DNA of 64,000 bases from Gluconacetobacter takamatsuzukensis (GCF_014174275.1 NZ_JABEQK010000001.1:248001-312000); one strand, 5' to 3'; counted from the stretch's first letter, positions 27,028 to 36,062 are shown. Program-made: numbers and translations. The notes: generated by a model not told the origin, from the letters alone.

Positions 27028-28208
27028 GCGAAGAGGTCAATGCGGCGCTGGAATTTCGCGATGTCGATATCCTGTTCGATCGCGGCAATCGTCGCGGGGC
27101 GATCGAGGCCGCGCTGGCGCGGCTGGATGCCGGGGAGACGCGCGAGGAGATCGGCCGGGCCCTGAAGGTGACGGTGGGGGTGGCGGGCGCGAACCTGGCG
27201 GTGGCGCGCGGCGAGATCAGCGTGCTGATGGGGCTGTCGGGCTCGGGCAAATCGACCCTGCTGCGGGCGGCCAACCGGCTGAACCGGCCGGTGCGCGGCG
27301 AGGTGCGGATCGGCAACGGGCTGGCCTGGCTGGATATCGCGCGCTGCGACGACGATACGCTGCGCACCCTGCGCAAGACGCGCATCGCCATGGTCTTCCA
27401 GCAATTCGGGCTGCTGCCGTGGCGGACCGTGCGCGACAATGTCGGATTCGGGCTGGAACTGCGCGGCATGGCGCCGTCGCTGCGGCGGGATGTCGTGGCC
27501 GAGAAGCTGGAACTGGTCGGGCTGTCGAACTGGGCGGATGCCCATGTCCACGAACTGTCGGGCGGGATGCAGCAGCGTGTGGGCCTGGCGCGGGCCTTTG
27601 CGACCGATGCCGACATCTTGCTGATGGATGAGCCGTTTTCCGCGCTCGACCCGCTGATCCGCCGGAAATTACAGGACGAGCTTCTGGACCTTCAGAAGCG
27701 GTTGAAGAAGACGATCCTGTTCGTCAGCCACGATATCGACGAGGCACTGAAGATCGGCAGCCGGATCACGATCATGCGCGAGGGGCGCATCATCCAGACC
27801 GGCACGCCGGACGATATCGCGCTGCGGCCGGTGGACGATTATGTGGCCGAATTCATCCGGCACATGAATCCGCTGCCGACCATCGTGGCTGCCTCCGTCA
27901 TGCGGCGGTTCGAGGATCTGCCGCGCCTGCCGGACGGGATGCTGGATGGCGGGCGCATCGCGGTTGCGCCCGATGCCGCGACCATGTGGGTCGCCGGCCG
28001 GGCGGTCCCTGTGCGGCCGCATAGCGCGTGGGTGGAGGGGGCGCTGTGCGTGGTGCCGGCCCGGTTGAGCCTGGGCGAGATCATCGCCTTGCGCCAGCGC
28101 AGCGGCCTGCCCGTGCTGGTGGAGGCCGAGGGGCGGCTGGTCGGCCTGTGCGACGATGCCGATATTCTTCAGGCCCTGTGCGGGAAAGCGCGCTTCGGGG
28201 CCGGGTAG
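27024..28208 (+). CDS. choV: choline ABC transporter ATP-binding protein
   Basis: A 394-residue ATPase starting at TTG 27024, overlapping the choW stop (TTGA). It has Walker A GLSGSGKST near residue 70, signature LSGGMQQRVGLARA near 173 and Walker B ILLMDEPFSALDP, followed by a C-terminal CBS-like regulatory region (about 270-394). The N-terminal AIEAALARLDAGETREEIG is the extension found in glycine betaine/choline ATPases. It works with ChoW and the separately encoded ChoX. Confidence 0.92.
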   Translation: MSEEVNAALEFRDVDILFDRGNRRGAIEAALARLDAGETREEIGRALKVTVGVAGANLAVARGEISVLMGLSGSGKSTLLRAANRLNRPVRGEVRIGNGLAWLDIARCDDDTLRTLRKTRIAMVFQQFGLLPWRTVRDNVGFGLELRGMAPSLRRDVVAEKLELVGLSNWADAHVHELSGGMQQRVGLARAFATDADILLMDEPFSALDPLIRRKLQDELLDLQKRLKKTILFVSHDIDEALKIGSRITIMREGRIIQTGTPDDIALRPVDDYVAEFIRHMNPLPTIVAASVMRRFEDLPRLPDGMLDGGRIAVAPDAATMWVAGRAVPVRPHSAWVEGALCVVPARLSLGEIIALRQRSGLPVLVEAEGRLVGLCDDADILQALCGKARFGAG

Positions 28209-28296
28209 AGGCTGTTCCGAAAGCCCACGCCGGCGGCGGTTTTCTGTGCGTCGCCTGGTGTCGATGTGCGGTTTTCCAGAGGGTTGGCGAGAAGGC

Positions 28297-28366
28297 GGGC
28301 TCTGCCCGGACCCGGCAGGGCCTGAGACCCTGCACCCCGATCATTTGATTATGGATGCGCTTCCGA
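28297..28366 (+). repeat. dispersed intergenic repeat, copy 1
   Basis: It begins GGGCTCTGCCCGGACCCGGC and ends near CTTCCGA. It is nearly identical to copies at 33698-33767 (opposite strand) and 57315-57400. An internal stem-loop, CAGGG (28316-28320) with CCCTG (28328-28332), is kept in all copies with changed stem bases. It lies 88 nt after choV and could act in RNA 3'-end formation. Confidence 0.7.
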
Positions 28367-28494
28367 CCATGCGTGCGGTCATGCGCCATCCTGTTGGGAT
28401 AGGAGTGTTTTTCTCGTACCTGTTATCGTCGGGAACAGGTATCGGTCGCATTTCTTCCAGTCCATGACGGATTCATCATTCCGAAATCGCAATG

Positions 28495-28512
28495 GTTGAA
28501 CGAACATTCAGC
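28495..28512. promoter_or_regulatory. BetI-like dyad before the TonB receptor gene
   Basis: GTTGAACGAACATTCAGC keeps the TGAA-N6-TTCA core and TTGAACG half of the site at 26028-26045, with the same spacing. It lies about 50 nt upstream of the receptor start, a normal repressor position. This is a visual match only. Confidence 0.45.
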
Positions 28513-28562
28513 TCTCTGCCGGGTATCACCGGTGCGGTCGTCTGGAAGATGGGACAGCCAGG

Positions 28563-31013
28563 ATGAGACATGCTTCGTGCCTTCCGGGGGCTTTGCCGAC
28601 GACCGCCATGACGTCGCGGATGCTCCTGTCGTTTCTTCTGCTGACGTCCTCCATCGTCATGATTCCGGATCTGGCGTTTTCGGCCGATGCCGCCGTGGGG
28701 ACGGGCAAGGCGGGCGGGGCGAAGCCGCGCCATGTGGCGAAGGCGGGTGCGGCGCCCTCCGGCCCGGCCGGGGCCAGGGGGGCTTCCGCCGGCCGGCATG
28801 AGGAGGCCCGTGCGCGTTCGTCCGAGGATGTCATGGTGACGTCGCTGCGGCATAACGCCAACGGGGGAACGGAGACGATGACCCGCACGGAGATGGACCG
28901 GTTCGTGCAGGGTAGCAGCCCGATGATGATGCTGGCACGCAAGCCGGGCGTCAATTTCGTGGCGAACGATCCGCTGGGTGTCGATACCTGGGGGTCCAGC
29001 CTGTATATGCGCGGCTTCCAGCAGGACCAGCTTGGCGTGACGCTGGACGGGGTGCCGCTGGGGGCGCAGACCTACCTGCCCTATAACGGCCAGAGCATAA
29101 ATTTCTCGATCCTGTCGGACAATATCGAGCGCATGGACGTCTCGGAAGGCGGCGGGGATGTGGCCCTGCCGGCCACGACCAACCTGGGGGGCTCGATCCA
29201 GATCGTCTCGCGCGATCCCTCGGACAAGTTCGGGGGCAAGATTTCGCAGATGTTCGGCAGCTTCAATGCCTTTCGGACCTACGGTCGCATCGACAGCGGA
29301 AAGCTGAACGCGTCGGGCACCAAGTTCACGATTTCCTATGCGCGGTCGGACGGGGACAAGTGGAAAGGGCATGGCGAGCAGTTCGACCAGCAGGTGAATG
29401 CCAAGCTGGTCCAGCCTGTCGGGCAGGAAAGCAATGTAAAACTGTTTTTCAACTGGAACGATGCGACCCAGTTCAACTATGCCGACCAGACCATCGACAT
29501 GCTGAACACGCTCGGCCACCGGAACGATTATTACTATGCCGATTATACGCGTGCCTATCTGGCCGCGCAGGGGCAGTTCAGCGGTGCGCTGGCGGCCTAT
29601 AACGCGGCCGGGGGCGATGCGCTGGATGCGTCCTATTTCGACGGGGTGACGCATTCGTCGGGTTATCTGGGCGGGGTGAACGCGCATCTGGTGCTGAACC
29701 GGCATCTGGCGTGGAATACGGTGTTCTATGGGCAGGCCGCGAACCAGTGGGGAACCTGGACGACGCCCTATGTCACCTCGCCGAATGGTGTGCCGCTGTC
29801 GGAGCAGATCAATTTCTCGGGCAACCAGAAATTCGGCTTTACCACCGCACTCGACTATAAATTCCGGAAGCATACGATCGATGTCGGGGTCTGGTACGAG
29901 AATAACCGTTACCATGTCGTGCAGGACATGTTCCAGGAACCGGTGCCGGGGGAGGGGACGCCGGTCAGCGGGGTCCTGGGCAATTTCGGCACGCCGTTTC
30001 AGCAGAACTGGGGCGAGAATTTCAATACCAACAGTTTCCAGTTCCATCTGGAAGATACCTATCGGCCCCTTGCCAACCTGACGCTGCGGGCCGGGTTCAA
30101 ATCGATGCTGGTGACGACGGTCGGGGGATCTACGGCGAACTATGCCGCCTATACCGGGCAGGACCAGCTTGCCAATGGCAGCCTGACCAGCGCGAAGGCG
30201 TTCCTGCCCCATTTCAACGGGGTGTGGCATTTCCTGCCGGGGCATGAGCTCTATTTCGACGTGGCGCGCAACATGCGGGCGTACAGCTATGGCGGTTATC
30301 AGCTGGGCTCGACCTTCGGGGGATTTGCCAACCAGGCGACGTTCGATGCGGCGAAGAATACGCTGCGTCCGGAGACGGCCTGGGTTTACGATGTCGGTTA
30401 TCGCTATCTCTCGCAGATCGTCGGCGGGTCGCTGAACCTGTATCATGCGGATTTTTCCAACCGGATCCAGAACCTGACATCCGGGCCCATTACCGACCCT
30501 GTTTCCACGCCGATCGATGTCGGCGGCGTGAGCATGTATGGTGTCGATGCGGCCCTGACGCTGCGCCCGATCAAAAACCTGTCGATTACGAACAGCATCA
30601 GCTATAATCATTCGACTTACGACAACAATATCGTGTCGGAAGGCGTGACCTATGGCCTGGCGGGCAAGAAGGTGGTCGCTTTTCCGCAACTGATGTACAA
30701 GGCCGACATTTCGTATAATTGGGGTCCGGCGACCGTTTATGCCAATGCGAACTACATGTCGAAGCGCTATTTCAGCTATGTCAACGACATGTCGGTGCCT
30801 GGCTATTGGCTGACCTCGCTGGGTGCGAGCTATCGGTTTGCCAGGGTCGGGCCGCTGCATAACCTGAAATTCGACCTGAATATCTATAATCTGACGAATA
30901 TATCTTATATTTCGCAGATCGGAGAAAACGGGTTGCCGCTTTCGGGCGATTATCAATCGGCCCTGGCGGGCTCGCCGCGCACATATTTCGGGACGGTCAG
31001 TGTCGAATTCTAG
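28563..31013 (+). CDS. TonB-dependent outer-membrane receptor
   Basis: An 816-residue receptor with a signal peptide (hydrophobic LLSFLLLTSSIVMIPDLAFSA), a plug domain (about residues 85-210; PGVNFVANDPLGVDTWGSSL, MRGFQQDQLGVTLDGVPLG) and a 22-strand-type barrel ending TYFGTVSVEF, with the terminal Phe needed for outer-membrane assembly. The substrate is unknown: no siderophore genes are nearby, whereas the choline operon and a BetI-like dyad are. An in-frame ATG at 28608 (MTSRMLLSF) could be the true start. Confidence 0.88.
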   Translation: MRHASCLPGALPTTAMTSRMLLSFLLLTSSIVMIPDLAFSADAAVGTGKAGGAKPRHVAKAGAAPSGPAGARGASAGRHEEARARSSEDVMVTSLRHNANGGTETMTRTEMDRFVQGSSPMMMLARKPGVNFVANDPLGVDTWGSSLYMRGFQQDQLGVTLDGVPLGAQTYLPYNGQSINFSILSDNIERMDVSEGGGDVALPATTNLGGSIQIVSRDPSDKFGGKISQMFGSFNAFRTYGRIDSGKLNASGTKFTISYARSDGDKWKGHGEQFDQQVNAKLVQPVGQESNVKLFFNWNDATQFNYADQTIDMLNTLGHRNDYYYADYTRAYLAAQGQFSGALAAYNAAGGDALDASYFDGVTHSSGYLGGVNAHLVLNRHLAWNTVFYGQAANQWGTWTTPYVTSPNGVPLSEQINFSGNQKFGFTTALDYKFRKHTIDVGVWYENNRYHVVQDMFQEPVPGEGTPVSGVLGNFGTPFQQNWGENFNTNSFQFHLEDTYRPLANLTLRAGFKSMLVTTVGGSTANYAAYTGQDQLANGSLTSAKAFLPHFNGVWHFLPGHELYFDVARNMRAYSYGGYQLGSTFGGFANQATFDAAKNTLRPETAWVYDVGYRYLSQIVGGSLNLYHADFSNRIQNLTSGPITDPVSTPIDVGGVSMYGVDAALTLRPIKNLSITNSISYNHSTYDNNIVSEGVTYGLAGKKVVAFPQLMYKADISYNWGPATVYANANYMSKRYFSYVNDMSVPGYWLTSLGASYRFARVGPLHNLKFDLNIYNLTNISYISQIGENGLPLSGDYQSALAGSPRTYFGTVSVEF

Positions 31014-31034
31014 GCTTGCCGGGGGAGCGCATCC

Positions 31035-33266
31035 ATGGGACCGGGATTTTCATTTGGAATAAGAACCCGATTGTTCCTGGCCATCGGTGCCATGTGCTTT
31101 CTGTCCACCTGCGTGGTGGTGCTGATCGGCATGCGGGAGATGGCGGCCGCGGAATTGAATGAGAGCCGGCAGCTTTTTGTGGAGAGCCTGTCGTCCAACG
31201 CGGGCACGATTTCCGAAATCATTGGTGAGATGGCGCATGAAAGCAGCATTCTGGCGGCCACGATCTCGGGACTGACGGCGTCGGGCAAGGTCGATCGGGA
31301 TGCGCTGGGCGCGATGATGACCAGCGCGTTCCAGGTCAGGCGCCCCAACCTGATCGGCCATACGCTGGCGTTCGAGCCCAATGCGCTGGACGGACGGGAC
31401 GCGGATTTCATCGGGCACAGATTTTCCAGCCCCACGGGGCGGTTCGTGCCGTATTTCTACCTGACCCCCGAGGGGTCGGTGGGGGTGGAAAAGCTGGTGA
31501 TGACGGCGGAAGCCGGTACCGGGCCATGGTACGACCTGCCGCTGCACGAGAACCGGCCGGTCGTCACGACGCCCTATTATTATCCCGTGAACGGCGCGGA
31601 TGTGCTGATGACGACTATCAGCATGCCGGTGCGCCGGGAGGGCAGGGCGATCGGCATCCTGACGACGGACCTGCGCCTGACGGCGCTCAGCGCGTTCGTC
31701 TCCGGCCTGAAGCCTCTCGGCACCGGGGTGGTCGGGGTGATCGGCACGGGGAATGTCTGGATTGCCAACCATGATCCGGCGCTGATCGGCAAGCCGGTCG
31801 ATGCCGGGACGGCCGCCTTTATCACCGGTTCGGAAACCCGGGGGCGTTTTGTCGAGGGGAGCGATGGGGAGGCCCGTTTCGAGGCGGCGCGGTTCATTTC
31901 CATTCCCGATACCGACAGCAAATGGGTGGTGGTGGGTACGGTGCCGCGTGCCACGCTGGTGCGGAATGCCGCGCTGACCCGCAACCGCATGTTGGTGGGG
32001 GCCGGGGTTTCCTTTCTGCTGACCATGGTGTGCGTGCTGTTTCAGGCCAACGGGCTGAGCAAGCCCATTCGCCAGATGACGCAGCGGATGCGCAGCCTGG
32101 CCGATGGCGACCTGCGGACGCCGGTCGATGGCATGAAGCGGCATGACGAGATCGGCGCGATGATGAAGGCTGTGCAGGTCTTCCGCGACAATGCCATTGC
32201 CCGGGTGCAGCTCGAAAAGGATATCCAGGCCGCGCGCGAGGAACAGGAGCGCGAGCGGCTGGCCCGCGAGCGGAAGGCCGCCAGTGAGGCGGCGGACGTC
32301 AAGTTTGCCGTCGATGGGCTGGCGGATGCCCTGGCCCGGCTGGCGCAGGGGGATATTTCCTATCGGATTACCGCGCCGTTCATCGACAGCCTGAACGGGG
32401 TGCGCAACGATTTCAACATTTCCGCCGAGCAGTTGCAGGGGGCGCTGCGGCAGGTTTCGGACAATGCGCGCAACATCGGGGTCGGCAGCAACGAGATCAA
32501 GGGCGCGGTGGACGACCTGGCCCGGCGGACCGAGCAGCAGGCCGCCGTGACCGAGGAAACCGCCGCCGCGCTGGAGCAGATCACCACCGCCGTCAGGCAC
32601 GCCACCAGCCGGGCGCTGGAGGCGGGCGAGCGGATAAGGCTGTCCCAATCCAGTGCCGAAAAATCGCGGGACAATATGGCGCGGACGGTGACGGCCATTC
32701 GGGAGATCGAGAAATCGTCGGTCGATGTCGTGAACATTATCAGTGTGATCAACGATATCGCGTTCCAGACCAATATCCTGGCGCTGAATGCGGGCATCGA
32801 GGCGGCCCGGGCGGGTACGGCCGGGCTGGGCTTTGCCGTGGTGGCGCAGGAAGTGCGGACGCTGGCCCAGCGTTCGGCCGATGCCGCCCAGGATATTCGC
32901 ACGCTGATCAATGCGTCCAACGAGCAGGTCGGCAGCGGTGTGCGGCTGGTGGAGAGTTCCAACCGGGAACTGGACAGTATCGTTGCCGACATCCAGACCA
33001 TCAACCAGCATATGACGTCGATCGTGGAAGGGTCGGAGCGGCAATTGGCCGGGCTGCAACAGATCAATATCGCCGTGGGGCAGATCAACCAGGATACCCA
33101 GAAGAACGTCGCCATGGTGGAGGAAACCACCGCGACGACCCACGCGCTGGCCATGAGCGGGCAGGCGCTCAACCGGTTGCTGGGGGGATTCAGGCTGGGC
33201 AGGCCGGAGCGGGGTGAGGCGGGGCGGCGGGGGCGGCAGCTGGAAAGATCCGGTCTGGTCGGCTGA
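31035..33266 (+). CDS. methyl-accepting chemotaxis protein
   Basis: A 743-residue transducer. It has TM1 at about residues 10-33 and a periplasmic dCache-type sensor of about 250 residues ([27 protein letters not shown]). TM2 near 320-340 is followed by HAMP ([23 protein letters not shown]) and then a C-terminal signalling domain with the hairpin tip [23 protein letters not shown]. The ligand is not evident. It starts 21 nt after the TonB receptor stop, so the two may be cotranscribed, which would pair uptake with taxis. Confidence 0.93.
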   Translation: MGPGFSFGIRTRLFLAIGAMCFLSTCVVVLIGMREMAAAELNESRQLFVESLSSNAGTISEIIGEMAHESSILAATISGLTASGKVDRDALGAMMTSAFQVRRPNLIGHTLAFEPNALDGRDADFIGHRFSSPTGRFVPYFYLTPEGSVGVEKLVMTAEAGTGPWYDLPLHENRPVVTTPYYYPVNGADVLMTTISMPVRREGRAIGILTTDLRLTALSAFVSGLKPLGTGVVGVIGTGNVWIANHDPALIGKPVDAGTAAFITGSETRGRFVEGSDGEARFEAARFISIPDTDSKWVVVGTVPRATLVRNAALTRNRMLVGAGVSFLLTMVCVLFQANGLSKPIRQMTQRMRSLADGDLRTPVDGMKRHDEIGAMMKAVQVFRDNAIARVQLEKDIQAAREEQERERLARERKAASEAADVKFAVDGLADALARLAQGDISYRITAPFIDSLNGVRNDFNISAEQLQGALRQVSDNARNIGVGSNEIKGAVDDLARRTEQQAAVTEETAAALEQITTAVRHATSRALEAGERIRLSQSSAEKSRDNMARTVTAIREIEKSSVDVVNIISVINDIAFQTNILALNAGIEAARAGTAGLGFAVVAQEVRTLAQRSADAAQDIRTLINASNEQVGSGVRLVESSNRELDSIVADIQTINQHMTSIVEGSERQLAGLQQINIAVGQINQDTQKNVAMVEETTATTHALAMSGQALNRLLGGFRLGRPERGEAGRRGRQLERSGLVG

Positions 33267-33402
33267 CGGGGTGTCGCCGGCCGCCAGGAAGGGGTTCGCC
33301 GGCTGGCATTGACTGGAGACATTCATCGGTCGGGCGGGCATTCAGGGCGCGTGTCGGGCCAGGGGGCCGGGAGCCGTCTGGCCGAACCGGCCGGGGCAGA
33401 GC

Positions 33403-33431
33403 TTGACAGCGTTGTCGGCGCTGGCACAAAA
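33403..33431 (+). promoter_or_regulatory. candidate promoter of tRNA-Ser
   Basis: A consensus -35 box TTGACA (33403-33408), 17-bp spacing, then ACAAAA as a weak -10, about 64 nt before the tRNA 5' end. Confidence 0.45.
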
Positions 33432-33494
33432 GTCGGCACGGTCCGGTTCGGGCGTTCGGGTCTCGCGGCCCGGGATGCGATATCGAACCGATCT

Positions 33495-33584
33495 GGAGAG
33501 GTGGCCGAGTGGTTTAAGGCAGCGGTCTTGAAAACCGCCGTGCGTGCAAGCGTACCGTGGGTTCGAATCCCACTCTCTCCGCCA
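33495..33584 (+). tRNA. tRNA-Ser (TGA)
   Basis: A 90-nt class II tRNA with a long variable arm. The acceptor stem pairs GGAGAGG with TCTCTCC. The anticodon stem-loop GCGGT-CTTGAAA-ACCGC gives anticodon TGA, the T-arm contains GTTCGAATC, and the CCA end is encoded at 33582-33584. Confidence 0.97.
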
Positions 33585-33957
33585 TGATTGCTCAGATATC
33601 CATGGAAATTCGCCTGTCGAGCCGAGGTATTGACTCCTCGCTTTTTGGCTTCCTCCCTTCGTGGAGATGTGCTCGCCCGTTCCGGCCGACGGAATCTTCG
33701 GAGACCCATTCATCATCCAGTGATCGGGGTGCAGGGCTTCGGGCCCTGCCGGGTCCGGGCAGCGCCCGGGGCGTCGACACTTTTCGCCGGATTTCCTGCG
33801 CACGAAGACTTTTGCGCATGATGGCAGGGAAACGCGCATAAGGGGTTCGGTGTTATTGCCATTGCACGCAGATTGCTTCGCCGGTCGGCGCAGGAAATCG
33901 AGCGCATCTTGCCGGGCCTCTGCCTGACGCCGGTCGGAATAGAGAGGAACTCCAGAC
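33585..33957. other. 373-bp intergenic stretch after tRNA-Ser
   Basis: No credible gene is seen; short frames here run through the repeat. It holds dispersed repeat copy 2 (33698-33767, minus orientation). An RBS-like AGAGAGGAA lies near 33942-33950, before the next gene's GTG start. Confidence 0.6.
33698..33767 (-). repeat. dispersed intergenic repeat, copy 2 (inverted)
   Basis: Read on the minus strand it begins GGGCGCTGCCCGGACCCGGC and contains the stem-loop CAGGGC-CCGAA-GCCCTG, then CACCCCGATCA, matching copy 1 closely. Here it precedes rather than follows a gene in its own orientation. Confidence 0.7.
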
Positions 33958-34926
33958 GTGTCATTACTGAAACCGCGCGCGTTTCGCTGGAAGATAGCCG
34001 GGCGTCGCGCCTCGGTGGTCGGGATTTCGCTGGGGCTGGCCCTGGCTGGCGCGGCTCTGCCGGCCGGTGCCGAGCCTGTGGTGGCGCCGGCGGCGACCTC
34101 CGGGACCCTTATGCCGGGGAAGCTGCTTTATGCCGAACTTGCGACCCCGGACCTGAATGCGGCGAAAGCCTTCTACGGTGCGTTGCTGGGGTGGACGTTC
34201 CGCGACGTCACCAATCCGCGGGGGCGCGCGGTCGTCGCGCTGGTGCACGATCAGCCGGTGGCCAGCCTGGTCGAACGGTCCCGCCCTTCACGGCATGGGA
34301 GCCCGGCCTGGTTGCCCGTCATTTCAGTGGCGGATCCGGCCGATGCGGTGGCCAAGACGAAATATTGGGGTGGCAGGGTCATCCTGCCGCCTTCCGCCGT
34401 CGCCGAGAGCGGCCTGGCGCCGGGGGAGGAGACGATCCTGGCCGATCCGCAGGGCGCGCCCTTTGCCGCCTTCCGCGCCCAGGCGGGCGACGCGCCGGAC
34501 GACGACACGCCCCCCACGCAGGGCGAATGGATCTGGAGCGCCTTGCTGACGCGTGATCCCTCCACGGCCGCCGGGTTCTATCAGCAGGTCTTCGGCTATC
34601 AGGTGCAGGCCGCGCCGGATGCGACCAAGGGGACCGCGTATCTGCTTCTGTCGCAATCCGTCGCGCGGGGGACCGTCAATCCGCTGCCGGCGCGCGTGTT
34701 GCCCAGCGCACGGGGGCGCTGGCTCGGCTTTGTCCAGGTGGACGGTGTCGGTGCGTCGGCCGAGGCGGTCGAGCGGCTGGGTGGAAAAGTGTTGGTCCAG
34801 CCGCATCCGGACCGCCGGAACATCATGATCGCCATCGTATCGGACCCCGCCGGGACGGTGTTCGGCCTGATGGAATGGCATGGCTCGGATCCCGCACCCG
34901 CCGATCAGACGGAGAACGCGAAATGA
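33958..34926 (+). CDS. exported protein with two VOC (glyoxalase-fold) domains
   Basis: A 322-residue protein starting at GTG 33958, after AGAGAGGAA. It has a basic N-terminus, a hydrophobic segment (VVGISLGLALAGAALPAGAEP) that looks like a signal peptide, then two VOC domains: about residues 53-165 (LLYAELATPDLNAAKAFYGALLGW) and about 185-310 (GEWIWSALLTRDPSTAAGFYQQVFGY). VOC enzymes are usually cytoplasmic, so export is unusual. The function is unknown. Its TGA overlaps the ATG of the glycine-rich lipoprotein gene, indicating coupling. Confidence 0.8.
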   Translation: MSLLKPRAFRWKIAGRRASVVGISLGLALAGAALPAGAEPVVAPAATSGTLMPGKLLYAELATPDLNAAKAFYGALLGWTFRDVTNPRGRAVVALVHDQPVASLVERSRPSRHGSPAWLPVISVADPADAVAKTKYWGGRVILPPSAVAESGLAPGEETILADPQGAPFAAFRAQAGDAPDDDTPPTQGEWIWSALLTRDPSTAAGFYQQVFGYQVQAAPDATKGTAYLLLSQSVARGTVNPLPARVLPSARGRWLGFVQVDGVGASAEAVERLGGKVLVQPHPDRRNIMIAIVSDPAGTVFGLMEWHGSDPAPADQTENAK

Positions 34927-35327
34927 AGACCGGTTTCTTTCGCGTCCGCATCGCGGTCGGCGCGTTTTCGCTCCTCGCTCTTCTTGGCGGCTGTGCCGAT
35001 TATGACGGCTATGGCGGCGGGTATGGCGGCGGCTATTACGATTATGGCCCCGGTTGGGGTGGTGGCTGGGGCGGTGGCTGGGGGCCCGGATATCGGGTCG
35101 GCCCCGATATCGGTGGCCGGTGGCGTGGCGGACCGCATGGTGGCGGCGGTTTCGGCGGACGCGGCGGCGGTGGGCATGGTGGTGGCGGGCCCGGCGGCGG
35201 TGGTGGCGGCGGGCATGGTGGCGGTCCGGGCGGCGGACATGGTGGTGGCGGTGGCGGAGGCGGTGGTCACGGCGGTGGTGGTGGTGGTCATGGAGGCGGC
35301 GGGCATGGCGGTGGGGGCCGTCACTGA
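34923..35327 (+). CDS. glycine/histidine-rich lipoprotein
   Basis: A 134-residue protein with a lipoprotein signal peptide (lipobox LLGGC near residue 24). After it comes a Tyr/Gly/Asp-rich segment (YGGGYGGGYYDYGPGWGGGW) and then a long run of GGHGGG-type repeats ending GGRH. It is low-complexity and possibly metal-binding through its many His residues. It overlaps the upstream exported VOC gene by 4 nt. The true function is unknown, and the repeats make homology searches unreliable. Confidence 0.7.
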   Translation: MKTGFFRVRIAVGAFSLLALLGGCADYDGYGGGYGGGYYDYGPGWGGGWGGGWGPGYRVGPDIGGRWRGGPHGGGGFGGRGGGGHGGGGPGGGGGGGHGGGPGGGHGGGGGGGGGHGGGGGGHGGGGHGGGGRH

Positions 35328-35568
35328 CGCGGCGGGATCGGACGATCGTTCCTGTCGGTGAGCTTCGGCGTTCGTGCCAGGCATGAACGCCGGACTTGCC
35401 TCCGCAGCAACCGGCGAGGCTTGGCAGCGTGATCGTGTCGTCGGTTGTCGAGGATGTCGTCTTGCGGGATGCGCCGCCGTGCCGCGGAGCGTCGTGCCCG
35501 GCGGTCCTCGATCGCGGTCACGCGCGGATGGCGGGGTGAGCAGGGGGTGAAACGACCCACGATCATCT

Positions 35569-35595
35569 GCAAACCGTTTTGCAAACCTGCAAACC
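35569..35595. repeat. three GCAAACC direct repeats with a TTTGCAAA palindrome
   Basis: GCAAACC occurs at 35569-35575, 35581-35587 and 35589-35595. The middle part includes the octamer TTTGCAAA (35578-35585), also seen before purU and csaA. The surrounding 35328-35619 stretch shows no credible gene. Confidence 0.4.
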
Positions 35596-35619
35596 GCGTG
35601 GGCGCTAACCTGTTGATAC

Positions 35620-35696
35620 TGGCGCGCCCTGCTGGATTCGAACCAGCGACCCACAGCTTAGAAGGCTGTTGCTCTATCCAACTGAGCTAAGGGCGC
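35620..35696 (-). tRNA. tRNA-Arg (TCT)
   Basis: 77 nt including an encoded CCA end. The acceptor stem pairs GCGCCCT with AGGGCGC. The anticodon stem-loop ACAGC-CTTCTAA-GCTGT gives TCT, and the T-arm contains GTTCGAATC. It lies 33 nt after the NDUFS4-like gene on the same strand. Confidence 0.97.
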
Positions 35697-35729
35697 ATGC
35701 GCAGTGGCGTTTCTTCTGCCAGAGCGCGG

Positions 35730-36035
35730 TCAGTGCGTCCAGTTCTGGACCCGGTCGTGGCGGAAATTGTCGGCGTAGAGTTTCGGCTTGCGCGCGCGGG
35801 CGACCGGCAGTTCCAGATCGTAGGGGACCGCGTGGCGGTCGGCGTAGGCGACGGCGCTCTCGCGGTCCGGGAAGTGCAGGCGCAGCTGCGAACGGGTGTC
35901 GCGGCTGCCGGTCCAGCCCATCAGCGGGTCCTGCTGACGGGGCTGGGTCTGCCCGTATTCGAGAATCCAGTCATGGGTATTCGCCTGGCCGGACTGGGTC
36001 GCCGTCTTCGCCTGCCTGTAGATTCGGGCCCGCAT
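35730..36035 (-). CDS. NADH dehydrogenase accessory subunit, NDUFS4-like (ETC complex I conserved region)
   Basis: A 101-residue protein of the ETC_C1_NDUFS4 family, a supernumerary complex I subunit kept in alphaproteobacteria and mitochondria. It starts MRARIYRQAKTATQSG, with the family's WILEYGQ and later YADNFRHDRVQNWTH. It binds on the peripheral arm of complex I and stabilises it. The gene lies between tRNA-Pro (27 nt upstream) and tRNA-Arg (33 nt downstream), all on the minus strand, so a mixed tRNA-mRNA transcript is likely. Confidence 0.88.
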   Translation of the reverse strand: MRARIYRQAKTATQSGQANTHDWILEYGQTQPRQQDPLMGWTGSRDTRSQLRLHFPDRESAVAYADRHAVPYDLELPVARARKPKLYADNFRHDRVQNWTH

Positions 36036-36062
36036 GGAACGAAACTCCCTTTATTCTTCTGC

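Larger units (their letters stand above)
28209..28562. other. 354-bp intergenic stretch with a repeat and a BetI-like dyad
   Basis: No credible coding sequence is seen. It holds one copy of the dispersed hairpin repeat (28297-28366) and a BetI-like dyad (28495-28512) close to the TonB-receptor start. Confidence 0.6.

Noticed and set aside
33309..33587. Short open frame across tRNA-Ser
   Set aside because: Its C-terminus (GEVAEWFKAAVLKTAV) is simply the translated tRNA-Ser gene, a common false protein.
35150..35325. Regular GGT/GGC/CAT repeats resembling a tandem array or CRISPR
   Set aside because: They encode the Gly/His-rich tail of the lipoprotein in frame; there are no constant repeats with unique spacers.
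35445..35690. 81-codon frame ending in RPAGFEPATHSLEGC
   Set aside because: This is the translated antisense of tRNA-Arg, a well-known annotation artefact.
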